NCBI GenBank assembly: GCA_963790075.1
Contig: CAWBNG010000009.1
Coordinates: 1 to 64,000 of the forward strand
Direction of reading: 5' to 3'
Length of the DNA stretch: 64,000 bases
Origin: CAYOUV01 sp963790075
GTDB taxonomy: Bacteria; Chloroflexota; Anaerolineae; Anaerolineales; Villigracilaceae
Shown in pieces: positions 54,580-63,756 of the stretch. Within the stretch, counting starts at the first letter, position 1. Every line of letters begins with the position of its first letter. The translations under genes were made by a program, and so were the position numbers. Below the pieces are notes generated by a model that made no database searches, was not told the DNA's origin, and worked only from the letters and a program-made list of their open reading frames with translations.

Positions 54580-54826
54580 TGTCACAATAATTTAATTGTA
54601 AATATATCCGACAAAAATAGTCCCAATTACCTATGGCATTTTTGTTTGACAGCCATTATGATTTTATGGTCGAATGGCTGCCAGACGGGGAAAACGACGA
54701 CAGCCCGAAAATTGAGGCTTGCCCAACCCGAATTGTCGCGGATTGAGTGACGAAATGATTGCCTGCCCCGATGGGCCTTTTTTGCGTCCTATCCACTCCG
54801 GGGATGAATTAATTAGGAGGTTAAAT

Positions 54827-56705
54827 ATGCGTTGGCCGACCTTGTGGATGAAAATCATTACAGTCTCGCTCCTTTTAGTGCTGATCGGGACTGGTTGCAA
54901 CTTTCCCACCCCAGTGCCACCGACACAAGTCTCCCCGCCGCCGACATCCACCCCTGCTCCACTACAACCGGCCACATCTGGCATCAGTGGGCCAATAAGC
55001 CAGCAAACCAAACTATCAACGATTTCGGTTGAGATCTTGGCGGTCCGGGTCTCAGATGACGATGGCAGCCGGCAGGCGAATATCGATCCGGCGGAGGTCT
55101 TCATGTGGGTCCAGAAAGCCAACCAGATCTACCAGGATGCCGGGATCCATTTCAATTTTGTCGCTGACGAGAACGGTCCGGACTGGATGGACATCCAGGA
55201 CACTGCCCTCAACAACCTTTCATCAGATGGCACCAGTTGGAAGGAAGCCAATGCCTTTGCGGCCAAATATCCCTGCAAGCTGACTGTTTTCTTCCGCCAT
55301 GGGCCGGGCGCCAGCGCTACCGGGAACGGGTTCGCCTTTCCGCCCTCTTCGGGATCGTCCACTAATTTTGTCGCCATGCCGGGCTATTTTAACACCAGCG
55401 TCATCGTCAGCGAAGAAGCCGATGGTTCCTGGCACTGGGTACAAAACGAGTGGATCTTCGCTCACGAGACCGGACATTTCTTTGGCCTGTATCACACCTT
55501 CCCCGGCTGGGAAGATAATCATTTCTACTGCAGCCAGGATCCAAAATTTTGTGGTGGTAATTTCTTCAATGCTGTCCCGCCGGTAGGGCCGGATAACGTA
55601 TCCAAGGAAGCCACCCAGATCATGCTGGATTACATCAACGCCAATGGCAGCTCGACGGCTGCCTTCGACGGCGATGGCTTGAGTGACACCCCTCCCGATC
55701 CCGGCACCCAATACTTCTTTACCCAACACTGGGATCCCTGCAATGGGCCTGGCTCCTTCCAGATTGGCCCGTATTCGTTTAGTCCCGATCGCCACAATAT
55801 GATGAGCTATTTCGCCTGTGATCCGGAGCATTTCTCATTTCAGCAAGCCCAGGTGATCCGCCAAACGGCGGCCACGCGTTTTTCCAGTTGTAATTCAGCC
55901 CTGGCTAACCTGCCTAAGGTGTATTATCGCCCCCCGCTTAAATTCTCCCCGGACCCGGTTTTAACCTCCAGCAACTGTCTGTCGGATCCCGACGCGACCT
56001 CTGCCAGCCTGCTGGCCTTACAGCCGGGACAATACGTTTACGCCGATGGCCGTAGCGGTGACTCGATCTGGGTCCACGTTGAAGTGAACGGGCTGGAAGC
56101 TCGCGATTTCGCCCCGCCAACGAACAGCGGGAACAGCCCGCCGGCCGGCGGCATGCAGGGCTGCTGGGTCCCGCCGAGCGTGCTGGATCTGAGCCACGGC
56201 GCCAATCTGGCCGCCCTGCCTGCGGTCCAGTCCAGCTTCTACCAGCGGACCCTTTAGTGGGGTCAGGCTTTCGTCCAACCTGGTCCATTTTGGAGACCAG
56301 AGCTGCGATCCCAAGCAAGTGACCGTCAGCGTCCGCGCTCAGCAGCCAAATGGGATTAAAGTGGTGGTCTTCTTCTTTCGATTGCAAGACCTCAATACCA
56401 AGCAATTTACCCCATGGAATGAGGGTCTGTCGATGAACCCGAGTGGAGACGGGTTGTACACACTTGCACTACAGGGAAATACCCTGGCCCAACTGGTCAA
56501 TTCCAAGGTCGACCAGGCTCTGGTGCATTACCAGTTCGTGATCCAACCTGATCAAGGCGATAATATTAACTCACAGGTCTTCAGCGACCTGACGTTGGCC
56601 TCTTGCGGTTCGGGATCAAGACCCGGCGCCACGCCCGCGCTTATCCCAGGCCCGATGTTTGTCATCCCAAGCGCTACACCTGGATCAGGAATTATGATCC
56701 CTTAA
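54827..56705 (+). CDS. Secreted lipoprotein metalloprotease (M43/metzincin-like), one frameshift as sequenced
   Basis: ATG at 54827 with AGGAGG 6 nt upstream. Lipobox is IGTGC, then a Pro/Thr linker. The zinc motif is FAHETGHFFGLYH (HExxHxxGxxH, about residue 213) with a Met-turn NMMSY, as in pappalysin-like metzincins. A bacterial SH3-like domain follows (LQPGQYVYADGRSGDSIW). The frame stops at 56257, but removing one T from 56237-56238 continues it through SGVRLSSNLVHFGD and RAQQPNGIKVVVFFFRLQD to the stop at 56705, about 625 residues. The extension is a beta-rich domain. Extracellular proteolysis; substrate unknown. Confidence 0.85.
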
Positions 56706-56804
56706 ATTGTCGCGAACCTGCGAAGCCCAAATCGGATGACAATCCCTCCCGGAGCATAGACTTCGCAGGTTCGATCTAATGGCACTGATAAAGAGGAATT
56801 TGTG

Positions 56805-57794
56805 TCAGGTGATCACCCCTACGCGTCCCGGTCGGGACTGGCTGGCCAACCAGCCTTCGTAAATGCGCAGGAAGATCACGCCGGCCAGGATCAGAATGCT
56901 GCCCCCCACCTGGATCCCATTCAGGCGTTCCCCAAGCAGGACATACGCGATCGCAGCCGTAAAAGCCGGTTCGAGGGTGACGATCAGGTTGGCTACACTA
57001 GAGGGTAGATACACCAGGCTGACGTTGTACAGACCGAAGCCCGCCAGGGTTGGTCCGGCCGCCAGCAGGAACAGGATTCCCCAGCCTGCGAATGAATTCC
57101 CCAGCCACATTAGGTCAGACAGGCGCGCGGCTGCCCCGGGTAAGAATCCTCCCGGCAGCAGATTGAAGGCAAGCAGGAAGGCTGCGGCGAAACCGAAGAT
57201 GTAGAACAGGGTTGTCCAGGGATTCAAGCCGCGCTGGGAGGCTGAACGCCCCATCAGGCTGTAGATCGCATACCACAGGCCGGACAGTGTCCCGACCAGG
57301 ATCCCCAGCAGGTTGGCCTGCCAGGCGGACGGATCCAGGGCTCCCGATACCAGCACGCAGCCGCCCAGACTGGCCGCCACCGCCAGCAATTTGGACCAGT
57401 CCAGACGTTCTTTTAATAACCACCAGCCCAGCAAGGCCGTAAATCCGGCTGAACTGTAAGCCAGCACGGTCGAGACAGCCGCCCCGTTCAGCGCGACCGA
57501 AAGAGTCCAGAAGGAGTTGAACATAGCCAGGATCAGGCCGTAAGCCATCAAGTAAAGCAGGTGCTTGCGGTCGACGTGCAGCAGCTTTGGGCCAAGCAGG
57601 CTAAAACCGACCAACAGGGTCAGGGTCACGAACAGGTCGCGCCAGAATGCCAGCACCAGAGCCGGCAGCTGGTAGGTTTGTGTCAGGTAGCGGATGAAGA
57701 TGGCAGTGGTCGACAAGATCGCCGCGGAGGCGATGGCGATCGGATAACCGCGTGTGAGGTTCGAGCTTGCTGGAATGTTGGTTGTAGATGGCAT
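56805..57794 (-). CDS. EamA/DMT-family transporter
   Basis: 329 residues from the ATG at 57794. Ten hydrophobic segments in two EamA halves: ALVLAFWRDLFVTLTLL and AYSSAGFTALLGWWLLKERL in the first, SSVANLIVTLEPAFTAAIAY and LLGERLNGIQVGGSILI in the second. The family exports metabolites. Convergent with the protease and divergent from the ABC exporter leader. Confidence 0.92.
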   Translation of the reverse strand: MPSTTNIPASSNLTRGYPIAIASAAILSTTAIFIRYLTQTYQLPALVLAFWRDLFVTLTLLVGFSLLGPKLLHVDRKHLLYLMAYGLILAMFNSFWTLSVALNGAAVSTVLAYSSAGFTALLGWWLLKERLDWSKLLAVAASLGGCVLVSGALDPSAWQANLLGILVGTLSGLWYAIYSLMGRSASQRGLNPWTTLFYIFGFAAAFLLAFNLLPGGFLPGAAARLSDLMWLGNSFAGWGILFLLAAGPTLAGFGLYNVSLVYLPSSVANLIVTLEPAFTAAIAYVLLGERLNGIQVGGSILILAGVIFLRIYEGWLASQSRPGRVGVIT

Positions 57795-57925
57795 GACCTG
57801 ACTTCGATGTGGATGAGATTTGAAATAGCGGGATGACAAGTATAAACGATTGGACTTGCATTTGTGTGCGTAATTCCCCTTTTTAGATGAGCTCGACCAA
57901 TTTTCTACCGATGCCTGTAAATGAC

Positions 57926-57954
57926 TTGACAAATCAATCCCGGGGTGATAAACT
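57926..57954 (+). promoter_or_regulatory. Promoter of the ABC exporter leader
   Basis: Perfect TTGACA (57926-57931), 17-bp spacer ending in TGA (extended -10), TAAACT (57949-57954). Start site expected near 57961, giving a leader of about 208 nt before the exporter ATG. Confidence 0.85.
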
Positions 57955-58001
57955 TTGACCGCTTTTAAGCAAATTCTAAGAAAAGGAGGTTGCACTTCAA
58001 G

Positions 58002-58076
58002 ATGAACAAGCATTATCTGACCATTGGTTTCGTTGCCAGCAATGTACCGCCTCGAAGTGCGCCTGGACCCTGTTAA
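58002..58076 (+). CDS. Leader peptide (24 aa) controlling the ABC exporter operon
   Basis: ATG at 58002, with AAAAGGAGG at 57981-57989 (12 nt spacing), TAA at 58074-58076. The peptide starts MNKHYLTIGFVASN and ends with four prolines among small residues and a final Cys. It lies wholly inside the leader RNA. Its codons 17-21 overlap the segment that pairs alternately with 57991-57998 or with the terminator arm. A short translated ORF with alternative hairpins and a terminator is the design of ribosome-mediated attenuation. Confidence 0.75.
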   Translation: MNKHYLTIGFVASNVPPRSAPGPC

Positions 58077-58136
58077 GGCTACGCCTTTGCCTGCTCAAAG
58101 CCACGGTGCACTTCGATCACCGCGGCTTTTTATTTT
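58052..58136 (+). promoter_or_regulatory. Transcription attenuator with antiterminator (leader of ABC exporter)
   Basis: Terminator: stem 58097-58108 with 58118-58129 (12 bp, one mismatch), 9-base loop, then TTTTTATTTT. Antiterminator: TCGAAGTGCGCC (58052-58063) pairs with GGTGCACTTCGA (58105-58116), 12 bp including one G-U, destroying the terminator stem. Anti-antiterminator: TGCACTTC (57991-57998) pairs with GAAGTGCG (58054-58061). A ribosome stalled early on the leader would cover the first segment and allow readthrough. Confidence 0.8.
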
Positions 58137-58168
58137 GTCTTTACCCTTATTGATTGAAAGAGAAGAAA

Positions 58169-60016
58169 ATGGCTACCGTCACTCCCACTCCAACCTACTA
58201 TGACTTTCGGCAAGCGCAACGGAAAAATCGCATCGCCGGTTTATGGCGCATGATGAGTGGTTACCGCCTGCCTTATGCCGGTGCCACGCTCGCGCTGGCG
58301 ATCTCGGCCAGCGCCAAGACGGCCACCTTCCTGCTGTTGCGCTACTTTATTGATTCGATCTTGTCCCCGGAACTTACCGGCCAGGGAGTCTCTGGCGGTT
58401 TAACGCGCGCCCTGCTGCTGGTCGCACTGGGCTTCGTCGGGTTGGCGGCCTTTGAAGGTGGATTTGCCTTCCTGTCCGGGCGGCTGGCGGCCTTTACGGC
58501 AGAGGGAGTCACCCGCCGCCTGCGCAACTTCCTGTTCGACCACATTCAGCGCCTGACTTTCAGCTATCATGGCACAACCTCCACCGGTGACTTGATCGAG
58601 CGCTGCACCTCCGACGTGGACGCCTTGCGTCGCTTCTTCAACGAGCAGGCCATCGGCGTGGGCCGCATTATCCTGTTGTTCGTGATCAACTTCCTGGCTT
58701 TGCTGAGTTTGAATGTCCGGCTGGCCTGGTTCTCGATCATCGTCATCCCAGTCATCCTGGTCGTTTCGGTCTGGTTCTTCAAGAAGGTCACCAAGCGCTA
58801 CGAGGAGTACCAGGAACAGGAAGCTGTGCTCTCGACCACCCTGCAGGAAAACCTGACTGGTGTGCGCGTGGTCAAGGCCTTTGCCCGCCAGGATTACGAA
58901 AAGGGCAAGTTCGAAGGCGACAACTGGGAAAAGTTCCAGCGGGGCCGCCGGCTGCTGCAAATGCACTCACTTTTCTGGCCGCTCTCGGACATCGCCTGCG
59001 GCCTGCAGATGCTGGGCGGGTTTGTCTTTGCCGCCACGCTGGCCATCAACGGCCAGATCACGGTTGGGACTTACCTGGCTTATGCCGGGCTGGTGGTCTG
59101 GTTGATCTGGCCAATGCGCAATCTGGGCCGCTTGATTGTGCAGACTTCCACCGGCCTGGTCTCCTACAGCCGTTTGATGGAGATCGTCCGACAGGAGCGT
59201 GAGCCGCTGACCGATGGCAAGATCCGTCCTGCAGGTCCGGTACGTGGCGAGTTGGTCTTTGAAAATATCTCCTTTGCTTATGAGGACAGCCCTGAAGTGC
59301 CTGTCCTGGAGGGCATTTCCTTCCGCTGCGAACCTGGCCAGGCCATCGCGCTGCTCGGTTCGACCGGTTCGGGCAAGACCTCGCTGGTCAATCTGCTGCC
59401 GCGCTTTTACGATTACACCGGCGGCAGCCTGAAACTGGATGGCGTGGATTTGAAAGATTACCCGCGCGAGTACCTGCGCGGCCAGATTGGCATCGTCGAG
59501 CAGGAGCCCTTCCTGTTTTCGCGCTCGATCCGCGAAAACATCACCTACGGCGTTGGCCGGCAGGTGCCGCCAGACGAGATCGAGGCGGCTGCCAGGGCGG
59601 CGGCTGTGCATGAGGTGATCCTGTCCTTCCCGGATGGTTATAACACGCTGGTCGGCGAGAAGGGCGTCACACTTTCCGGCGGGCAAAAACAGCGCGTGGC
59701 AGTCGCGCGCACGCTGCTCAAGAACCCGCGCATCCTGATCCTGGACGACTCGACCTCCTCGGTCGATACCGAGACCGAGGCCGAGATCCGCGAGGCGCTA
59801 AACCGCCTGATGCAGAATCGCACTACCTTCATCATTGCCCACCGCATCCAGTCGGTCATGAACGCCGACCTGATTCTGGTGTTGGACAAGGGCCGTATCG
59901 TCCAACAGGGCACGCACGACGAGCTGCTGGACCAGGACGGTATGTACCGCCAGATCTTCGAGATCCAGACCCGCATCGATGAGGAACTGGACCAAGAGAT
60001 CGCCATTGTAAATTAA
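58169..60016 (+). CDS. ABC exporter, half-transporter with degenerate Walker B (BmrC-like position)
   Basis: 615 residues from the ATG at 58169 (a TTG at 58154 is less likely). Six membrane spans, then the nucleotide-binding domain: Walker A LLGSTGSGKTSLV, Q-loop IVEQEPFLFSRSIREN, signature LSGGQKQRVAVARTLL, and Walker B ILILDDSTSSVDTETE. Asp replaces the catalytic Glu. His switch is IIAHRIQSV. The canonical signature with a defective Walker B marks one half of an asymmetric heterodimer. The gene follows a leader-peptide attenuator. Multidrug or lipid-like export is expected from the family. Confidence 0.93.
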   Translation: MATVTPTPTYYDFRQAQRKNRIAGLWRMMSGYRLPYAGATLALAISASAKTATFLLLRYFIDSILSPELTGQGVSGGLTRALLLVALGFVGLAAFEGGFAFLSGRLAAFTAEGVTRRLRNFLFDHIQRLTFSYHGTTSTGDLIERCTSDVDALRRFFNEQAIGVGRIILLFVINFLALLSLNVRLAWFSIIVIPVILVVSVWFFKKVTKRYEEYQEQEAVLSTTLQENLTGVRVVKAFARQDYEKGKFEGDNWEKFQRGRRLLQMHSLFWPLSDIACGLQMLGGFVFAATLAINGQITVGTYLAYAGLVVWLIWPMRNLGRLIVQTSTGLVSYSRLMEIVRQEREPLTDGKIRPAGPVRGELVFENISFAYEDSPEVPVLEGISFRCEPGQAIALLGSTGSGKTSLVNLLPRFYDYTGGSLKLDGVDLKDYPREYLRGQIGIVEQEPFLFSRSIRENITYGVGRQVPPDEIEAAARAAAVHEVILSFPDGYNTLVGEKGVTLSGGQKQRVAVARTLLKNPRILILDDSTSSVDTETEAEIREALNRLMQNRTTFIIAHRIQSVMNADLILVLDKGRIVQQGTHDELLDQDGMYRQIFEIQTRIDEELDQEIAIVN

Positions 60017-60058
60017 TGTCAGGGCCATCCCCCGGGATTACCCTGCGGAGAACAGCTT

Positions 60059-61924
60059 ATGTCTGAAGAATTGATCGAACTCGAGGAAGAAGAATATACC
60101 AGCCCCCTGACGGCGCCGATCTTCAAGCGCATCCTCGGGTTGATGCGCCCTCACTGGCGCTGGGTGGTCGGTTTCCTGGTGACCATCGCGCTGACCTCAG
60201 TCATCGACTCGAGCCTGACCTACATCAACAAGCTGATCATCGACCAGGGCATCACCCCCAAAGACGTCTCAGCCTTGTGGCGCCTGGCGATGATCTACGG
60301 CACGTTCATGCTGCTGCAGTCCGGGTTTGTCTTTAGTTTCATCTACCTGGCCGGCGTGCTGGGCGAACGCGTGCAGTACGATCTGCGCAAGAGCATGTTC
60401 ACGCACCTGCAGGACCTGTCGCTCTCGTATTACTCGCAGAACGCCGTCGGGCGGCTGATGGCGCGCGTCACCTCCGACTCGGGCCGCGTATCCGACCTGA
60501 TCACCTGGGGCGTGCTGGACGTGACCTGGGCGGTGATGAACATTACCACCTCGACCGTCTTCATGCTGATCATCAACTGGCGGCTGGCGCTGATCGTCTT
60601 TGCTGCCATACCGCTGCTGGTGCTGGTCGCCATCTGGTTTCGCAAGCTGATCCTGGTTGAATTCCGTAAGTCGCGCCGGGCTAACTCCAAGATCACCGGC
60701 GCCTACAACGAGAACATTTCCGGTGTGCGCGTGGTTAAAGCGCTGGGACGCGAGGACGAGAACCTGGACGAGTTCCAGGAGCTGACCGACTCGATGTACC
60801 ACGCTTCCTACCGCGCGGCCTGGCTTTCGGCCCTGTTCCTGCCGACGGTACAAATCGTCTCGGCTGTGGCCCTGGGCCTGATCGTCTGGTACGGTGGAAT
60901 CCAGGCGCAGGTCGGGCTGACTGCGGCCGGCGCAAGCTCCCTTGGGGTGATCACCATCGGCGGTATCCAGGCCTTCGTCTCATACCTGACCTTCATGCTG
61001 TGGCCGGTGCAGGATATCGCCCGCGTCTACGCCGAGATGCAGCACGCTATCGCCTCGGCTGAACGCATCTTCAAGCTGGTCGACACCCCGCCCGATGTGC
61101 GGGACCGGCCCGGAGCAGTCCCGGCTGAGACGCTGCTGGGCGAGATCGCATTCGAGCATGTGGACTTTTACTACGAGGACCGCAAGCCGGTGCTGACCGA
61201 TTTCTCGCTCAAGGTGAAGCCGGGCGAGATGATCGCCCTGGTCGGGCCGACCGGCGGCGGCAAGTCGACCATCGTCAACCTGCTGTGCCGCTTCTACGAG
61301 CCGCGCGCCGGTCAAATCCGCATCAATGGGCGCGATTACACCGAGTACACGCTCGAGTCGATCCATTCGCGCATCGGCATTGTGCTGCAGACCCCGCACC
61401 TGTTCTCCGGCAGCATCCGTGACAACATCCGCTACGGGCGCCTGGAAGCCGACCAGGCCGAGGTCGAAGCCGCTGCCAGGCTGGCCGGGGCGCACGAGTT
61501 CATCCACACCCTGCCGAAGGGCTACGACGAGAACGTCGGCGAGGGCGGCAACCTGCTCTCGACCGGGCAGAAACAGTTGATCAGCCTGGCGCGCGCGGTG
61601 CTGGCCAAGCCGGAGTTGTTCATCATGGACGAGGCGACTTCTTCGGTCGATACGCTGACCGAAGCCCTGATCCAGCGTGGCATGGAGGCCCTGATGCAGG
61701 GCCGCACGACCTTCATCATCGCCCACCGGTTGTCGACCATTCGCCGCGCGGACCGCATCCTGGTGATTGAAGCCGGGCGCATCGCCGAGCTTGGTACGCA
61801 CGCCGAACTGCTGCGCGCGCGCGGACACTACTATCGCCTGTACACCCAGCAGTTCAAATTCGAAAAGCAACAGGCTTATGGCAGCGAGAGCCTGTTAGCT
61901 GCGCCCGAACCTGCTGCGGATTAG
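60059..61924 (+). CDS. ABC exporter, half-transporter with canonical Walker B and altered signature
   Basis: 621 residues, 42 bases after the first exporter gene. An acidic N-terminus (ELIELEEEEY) precedes six membrane spans. Walker A is LVGPTGGGKSTIV, Q-loop VLQTPHLFSGSIRDN, Walker B LFIMDEATSSVDTLTEA with the catalytic Glu, and His switch IIAHRLSTI. The signature is LLSTGQKQLISLARAVL, with LSTGQ instead of LSGGQ. Paired with the first protein this gives one full and one degenerate ATP site, as in BmrCD, LmrCD and TM287/288. Confidence 0.94.
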   Translation: MSEELIELEEEEYTSPLTAPIFKRILGLMRPHWRWVVGFLVTIALTSVIDSSLTYINKLIIDQGITPKDVSALWRLAMIYGTFMLLQSGFVFSFIYLAGVLGERVQYDLRKSMFTHLQDLSLSYYSQNAVGRLMARVTSDSGRVSDLITWGVLDVTWAVMNITTSTVFMLIINWRLALIVFAAIPLLVLVAIWFRKLILVEFRKSRRANSKITGAYNENISGVRVVKALGREDENLDEFQELTDSMYHASYRAAWLSALFLPTVQIVSAVALGLIVWYGGIQAQVGLTAAGASSLGVITIGGIQAFVSYLTFMLWPVQDIARVYAEMQHAIASAERIFKLVDTPPDVRDRPGAVPAETLLGEIAFEHVDFYYEDRKPVLTDFSLKVKPGEMIALVGPTGGGKSTIVNLLCRFYEPRAGQIRINGRDYTEYTLESIHSRIGIVLQTPHLFSGSIRDNIRYGRLEADQAEVEAAARLAGAHEFIHTLPKGYDENVGEGGNLLSTGQKQLISLARAVLAKPELFIMDEATSSVDTLTEALIQRGMEALMQGRTTFIIAHRLSTIRRADRILVIEAGRIAELGTHAELLRARGHYYRLYTQQFKFEKQQAYGSESLLAAPEPAAD

Positions 61925-61957
61925 GTAGGCCCCCAGTATCGGGTAATTAAAAAACCT

Positions 61958-61995
61958 TTCAATAGGACATCTTGTTTACAAGATGTCCTATTGAA
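61958..61995. terminator. Perfect hairpin after the ABC exporter operon
   Basis: 17-bp perfect stem (TTCAATAGGACATCTTG) with loop TTTA, 33 bases past the stop. No strong T-run. A terminator or the end of a small repeat element. Confidence 0.6.
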
Positions 61996-62120
61996 TATTA
62001 AGTGGACAGGTTAATAAAAATAACTCATTCGAGAGATGGATATTTATGGATATTTCTCGAAAAAACATTGTATAATGACTATTATTGTCTTATTCGGGCT
62101 AATTCTCTAAGGAGGAGAAA

Positions 62121-63686
62121 ATGAGCGAATTGTCGAATACTAAGTTGACCAATTTCCTAACGTCTCGTCAATTCATCTTTGTGCTCCTTGGTGTATTTGT
62201 CGTATTGATTCTCCTCTACCTTGGGGGATTTTCTATTTTACCAACCCCAATCATGATGGAGTATCAAAATAGGAATTGCCAGGCAGTCATAAACCTTGGT
62301 AGCATTTATACCAAATTTTATCCATCACACTTAATTGAAGAAAACACCTCAAATGCTGTGCAGGAGTGTGCAATTTACACATTGGCGAGAAAAGAGGAGG
62401 CTGACAAGTCTTGGCAGGATTCTAATAATGCCTTCTTGGTGTATTCATTGACTTATCCGGCTGGTTTGTTTGTAAATGAAGTACACGAACACAACGGAGT
62501 AGTTCTAACTGGCCTAGCTGGAGATGAAATCGATCAAAAGATGTTTTCAGAAGCCGAAATGAATTTGAAAATTGTATTAGAAAAATTTGGAGATACAACT
62601 GCGGCTGCTGGTGCGAAAACCCAAATGTTAAAACTTTACCAAACATGGGGTTCCGACCTGCGTGAATCAGGTAATTTTGCCGATTCAATAATAATTTTTA
62701 CAAGATTCAAAAGCTGGGCGAATAGCATAAACAATTCTCAAGATGCGAGGAATGCTCAACTTGAAATTGCCAACACCAATCTAACTTGGGCTTTGGTTTT
62801 ACAATCGAGTGAACAATTTAAAGAAGCTAAATCTAAACTGGATGATGTAATTAATTCCGATCCAAATCCATCAGATAATTCTGGTCCGGCTGCGCAAGCA
62901 AAAGACGGTCTAGTAGAGCTCTATAATCAGTGGGGAGATTATTTAATCAAAGGAGAAGATTTTGCTGGAGCAATAGATAGGTATAAAACGGCAATATCGT
63001 TAAACGCGACAAACAACTCTACTAATACAACTGATAAGATCGCAAGCGGATATCAAAAGTGGGCGATCGACCTGAGTAATAAAGAAGAATTTATTAGTGC
63101 ATTGAATCAGATTGAGTTAGCAAAAGAAAATGCTGTGAGTGATGAAATTAAAAAATTGATTAATGATACGCAAGCGAAAATTATTACTGATTTCTCAAAT
63201 TCTGATGGAGATCAGGCTCAAAAAGCGATGGCTGACGCAAAGATAATTGTATGTGAACAACATATCCAGCCCGATTTGCCAATATTTGGTCTGGATAATC
63301 AAAAAATTCTCCTAGGCATTTACGGTGTTGAAGCCGATCTTCCAGAAGATGTGGCGGCAAATACACCTGGGTCTCTGCATTATATTGCTTGCGTCGAAGA
63401 GGGTTCTAAAGTAATTGGATCACAACAATACCCAGTTGCTTCCGGGGTCTTCAATTCTAGCGCAGGTCCTGGAACGGTTGTGGCCACTTATTATCGAATT
63501 CGATATGATTGGAAGGTTATACTTAGGGATATCAAGACAGGAGATGAATATTTAAATACTACAATTATTGGAGGGGCTCCACCTTCACTTTCTATTGACC
63601 AAATTGATCTAAACACTATTATTTATTATGGTTCGAAGCCAGATGTTTCTGACTTGGTAAAATGGTATCAATCAGTGCTTCAGTAG
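62121..63686 (+). CDS. Membrane-anchored repeat (TPR-like) protein of unknown function
   Basis: 521 residues, AAGGAGGAG upstream; a TATAAT sits at 62070-62075. One membrane span (FIFVLLGVFVVLILLYLGG, residues 18-36). Residues about 40-370 are helical and repetitive (YQTWGSDLRESGNFADSI, YNQWGDYLIKGEDFAGAI, YQKWAIDLSNKEEFISAL), each fitting a TPR-like unit of W/Y, G/S and F positions. The last 150 residues are beta-rich (YYRIRYDWKVILRDIKTGDE). Visibly A+T-richer than the exporter genes, so possibly acquired. Function unknown. Confidence 0.8.
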   Translation: MSELSNTKLTNFLTSRQFIFVLLGVFVVLILLYLGGFSILPTPIMMEYQNRNCQAVINLGSIYTKFYPSHLIEENTSNAVQECAIYTLARKEEADKSWQDSNNAFLVYSLTYPAGLFVNEVHEHNGVVLTGLAGDEIDQKMFSEAEMNLKIVLEKFGDTTAAAGAKTQMLKLYQTWGSDLRESGNFADSIIIFTRFKSWANSINNSQDARNAQLEIANTNLTWALVLQSSEQFKEAKSKLDDVINSDPNPSDNSGPAAQAKDGLVELYNQWGDYLIKGEDFAGAIDRYKTAISLNATNNSTNTTDKIASGYQKWAIDLSNKEEFISALNQIELAKENAVSDEIKKLINDTQAKIITDFSNSDGDQAQKAMADAKIIVCEQHIQPDLPIFGLDNQKILLGIYGVEADLPEDVAANTPGSLHYIACVEEGSKVIGSQQYPVASGVFNSSAGPGTVVATYYRIRYDWKVILRDIKTGDEYLNTTIIGGAPPSLSIDQIDLNTIIYYGSKPDVSDLVKWYQSVLQ

Positions 63687-63756
63687 TTGAAAATTATAGA
63701 ACAATACTTTTAGTAATATAGGAAGTGTTGTTCTGTTTTATTCACATAAATATAAT

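Noticed and set aside
60980..61870. 296-codon minus-strand frame
   Set aside because: Exact antisense shadow of the second ABC ATPase domain.
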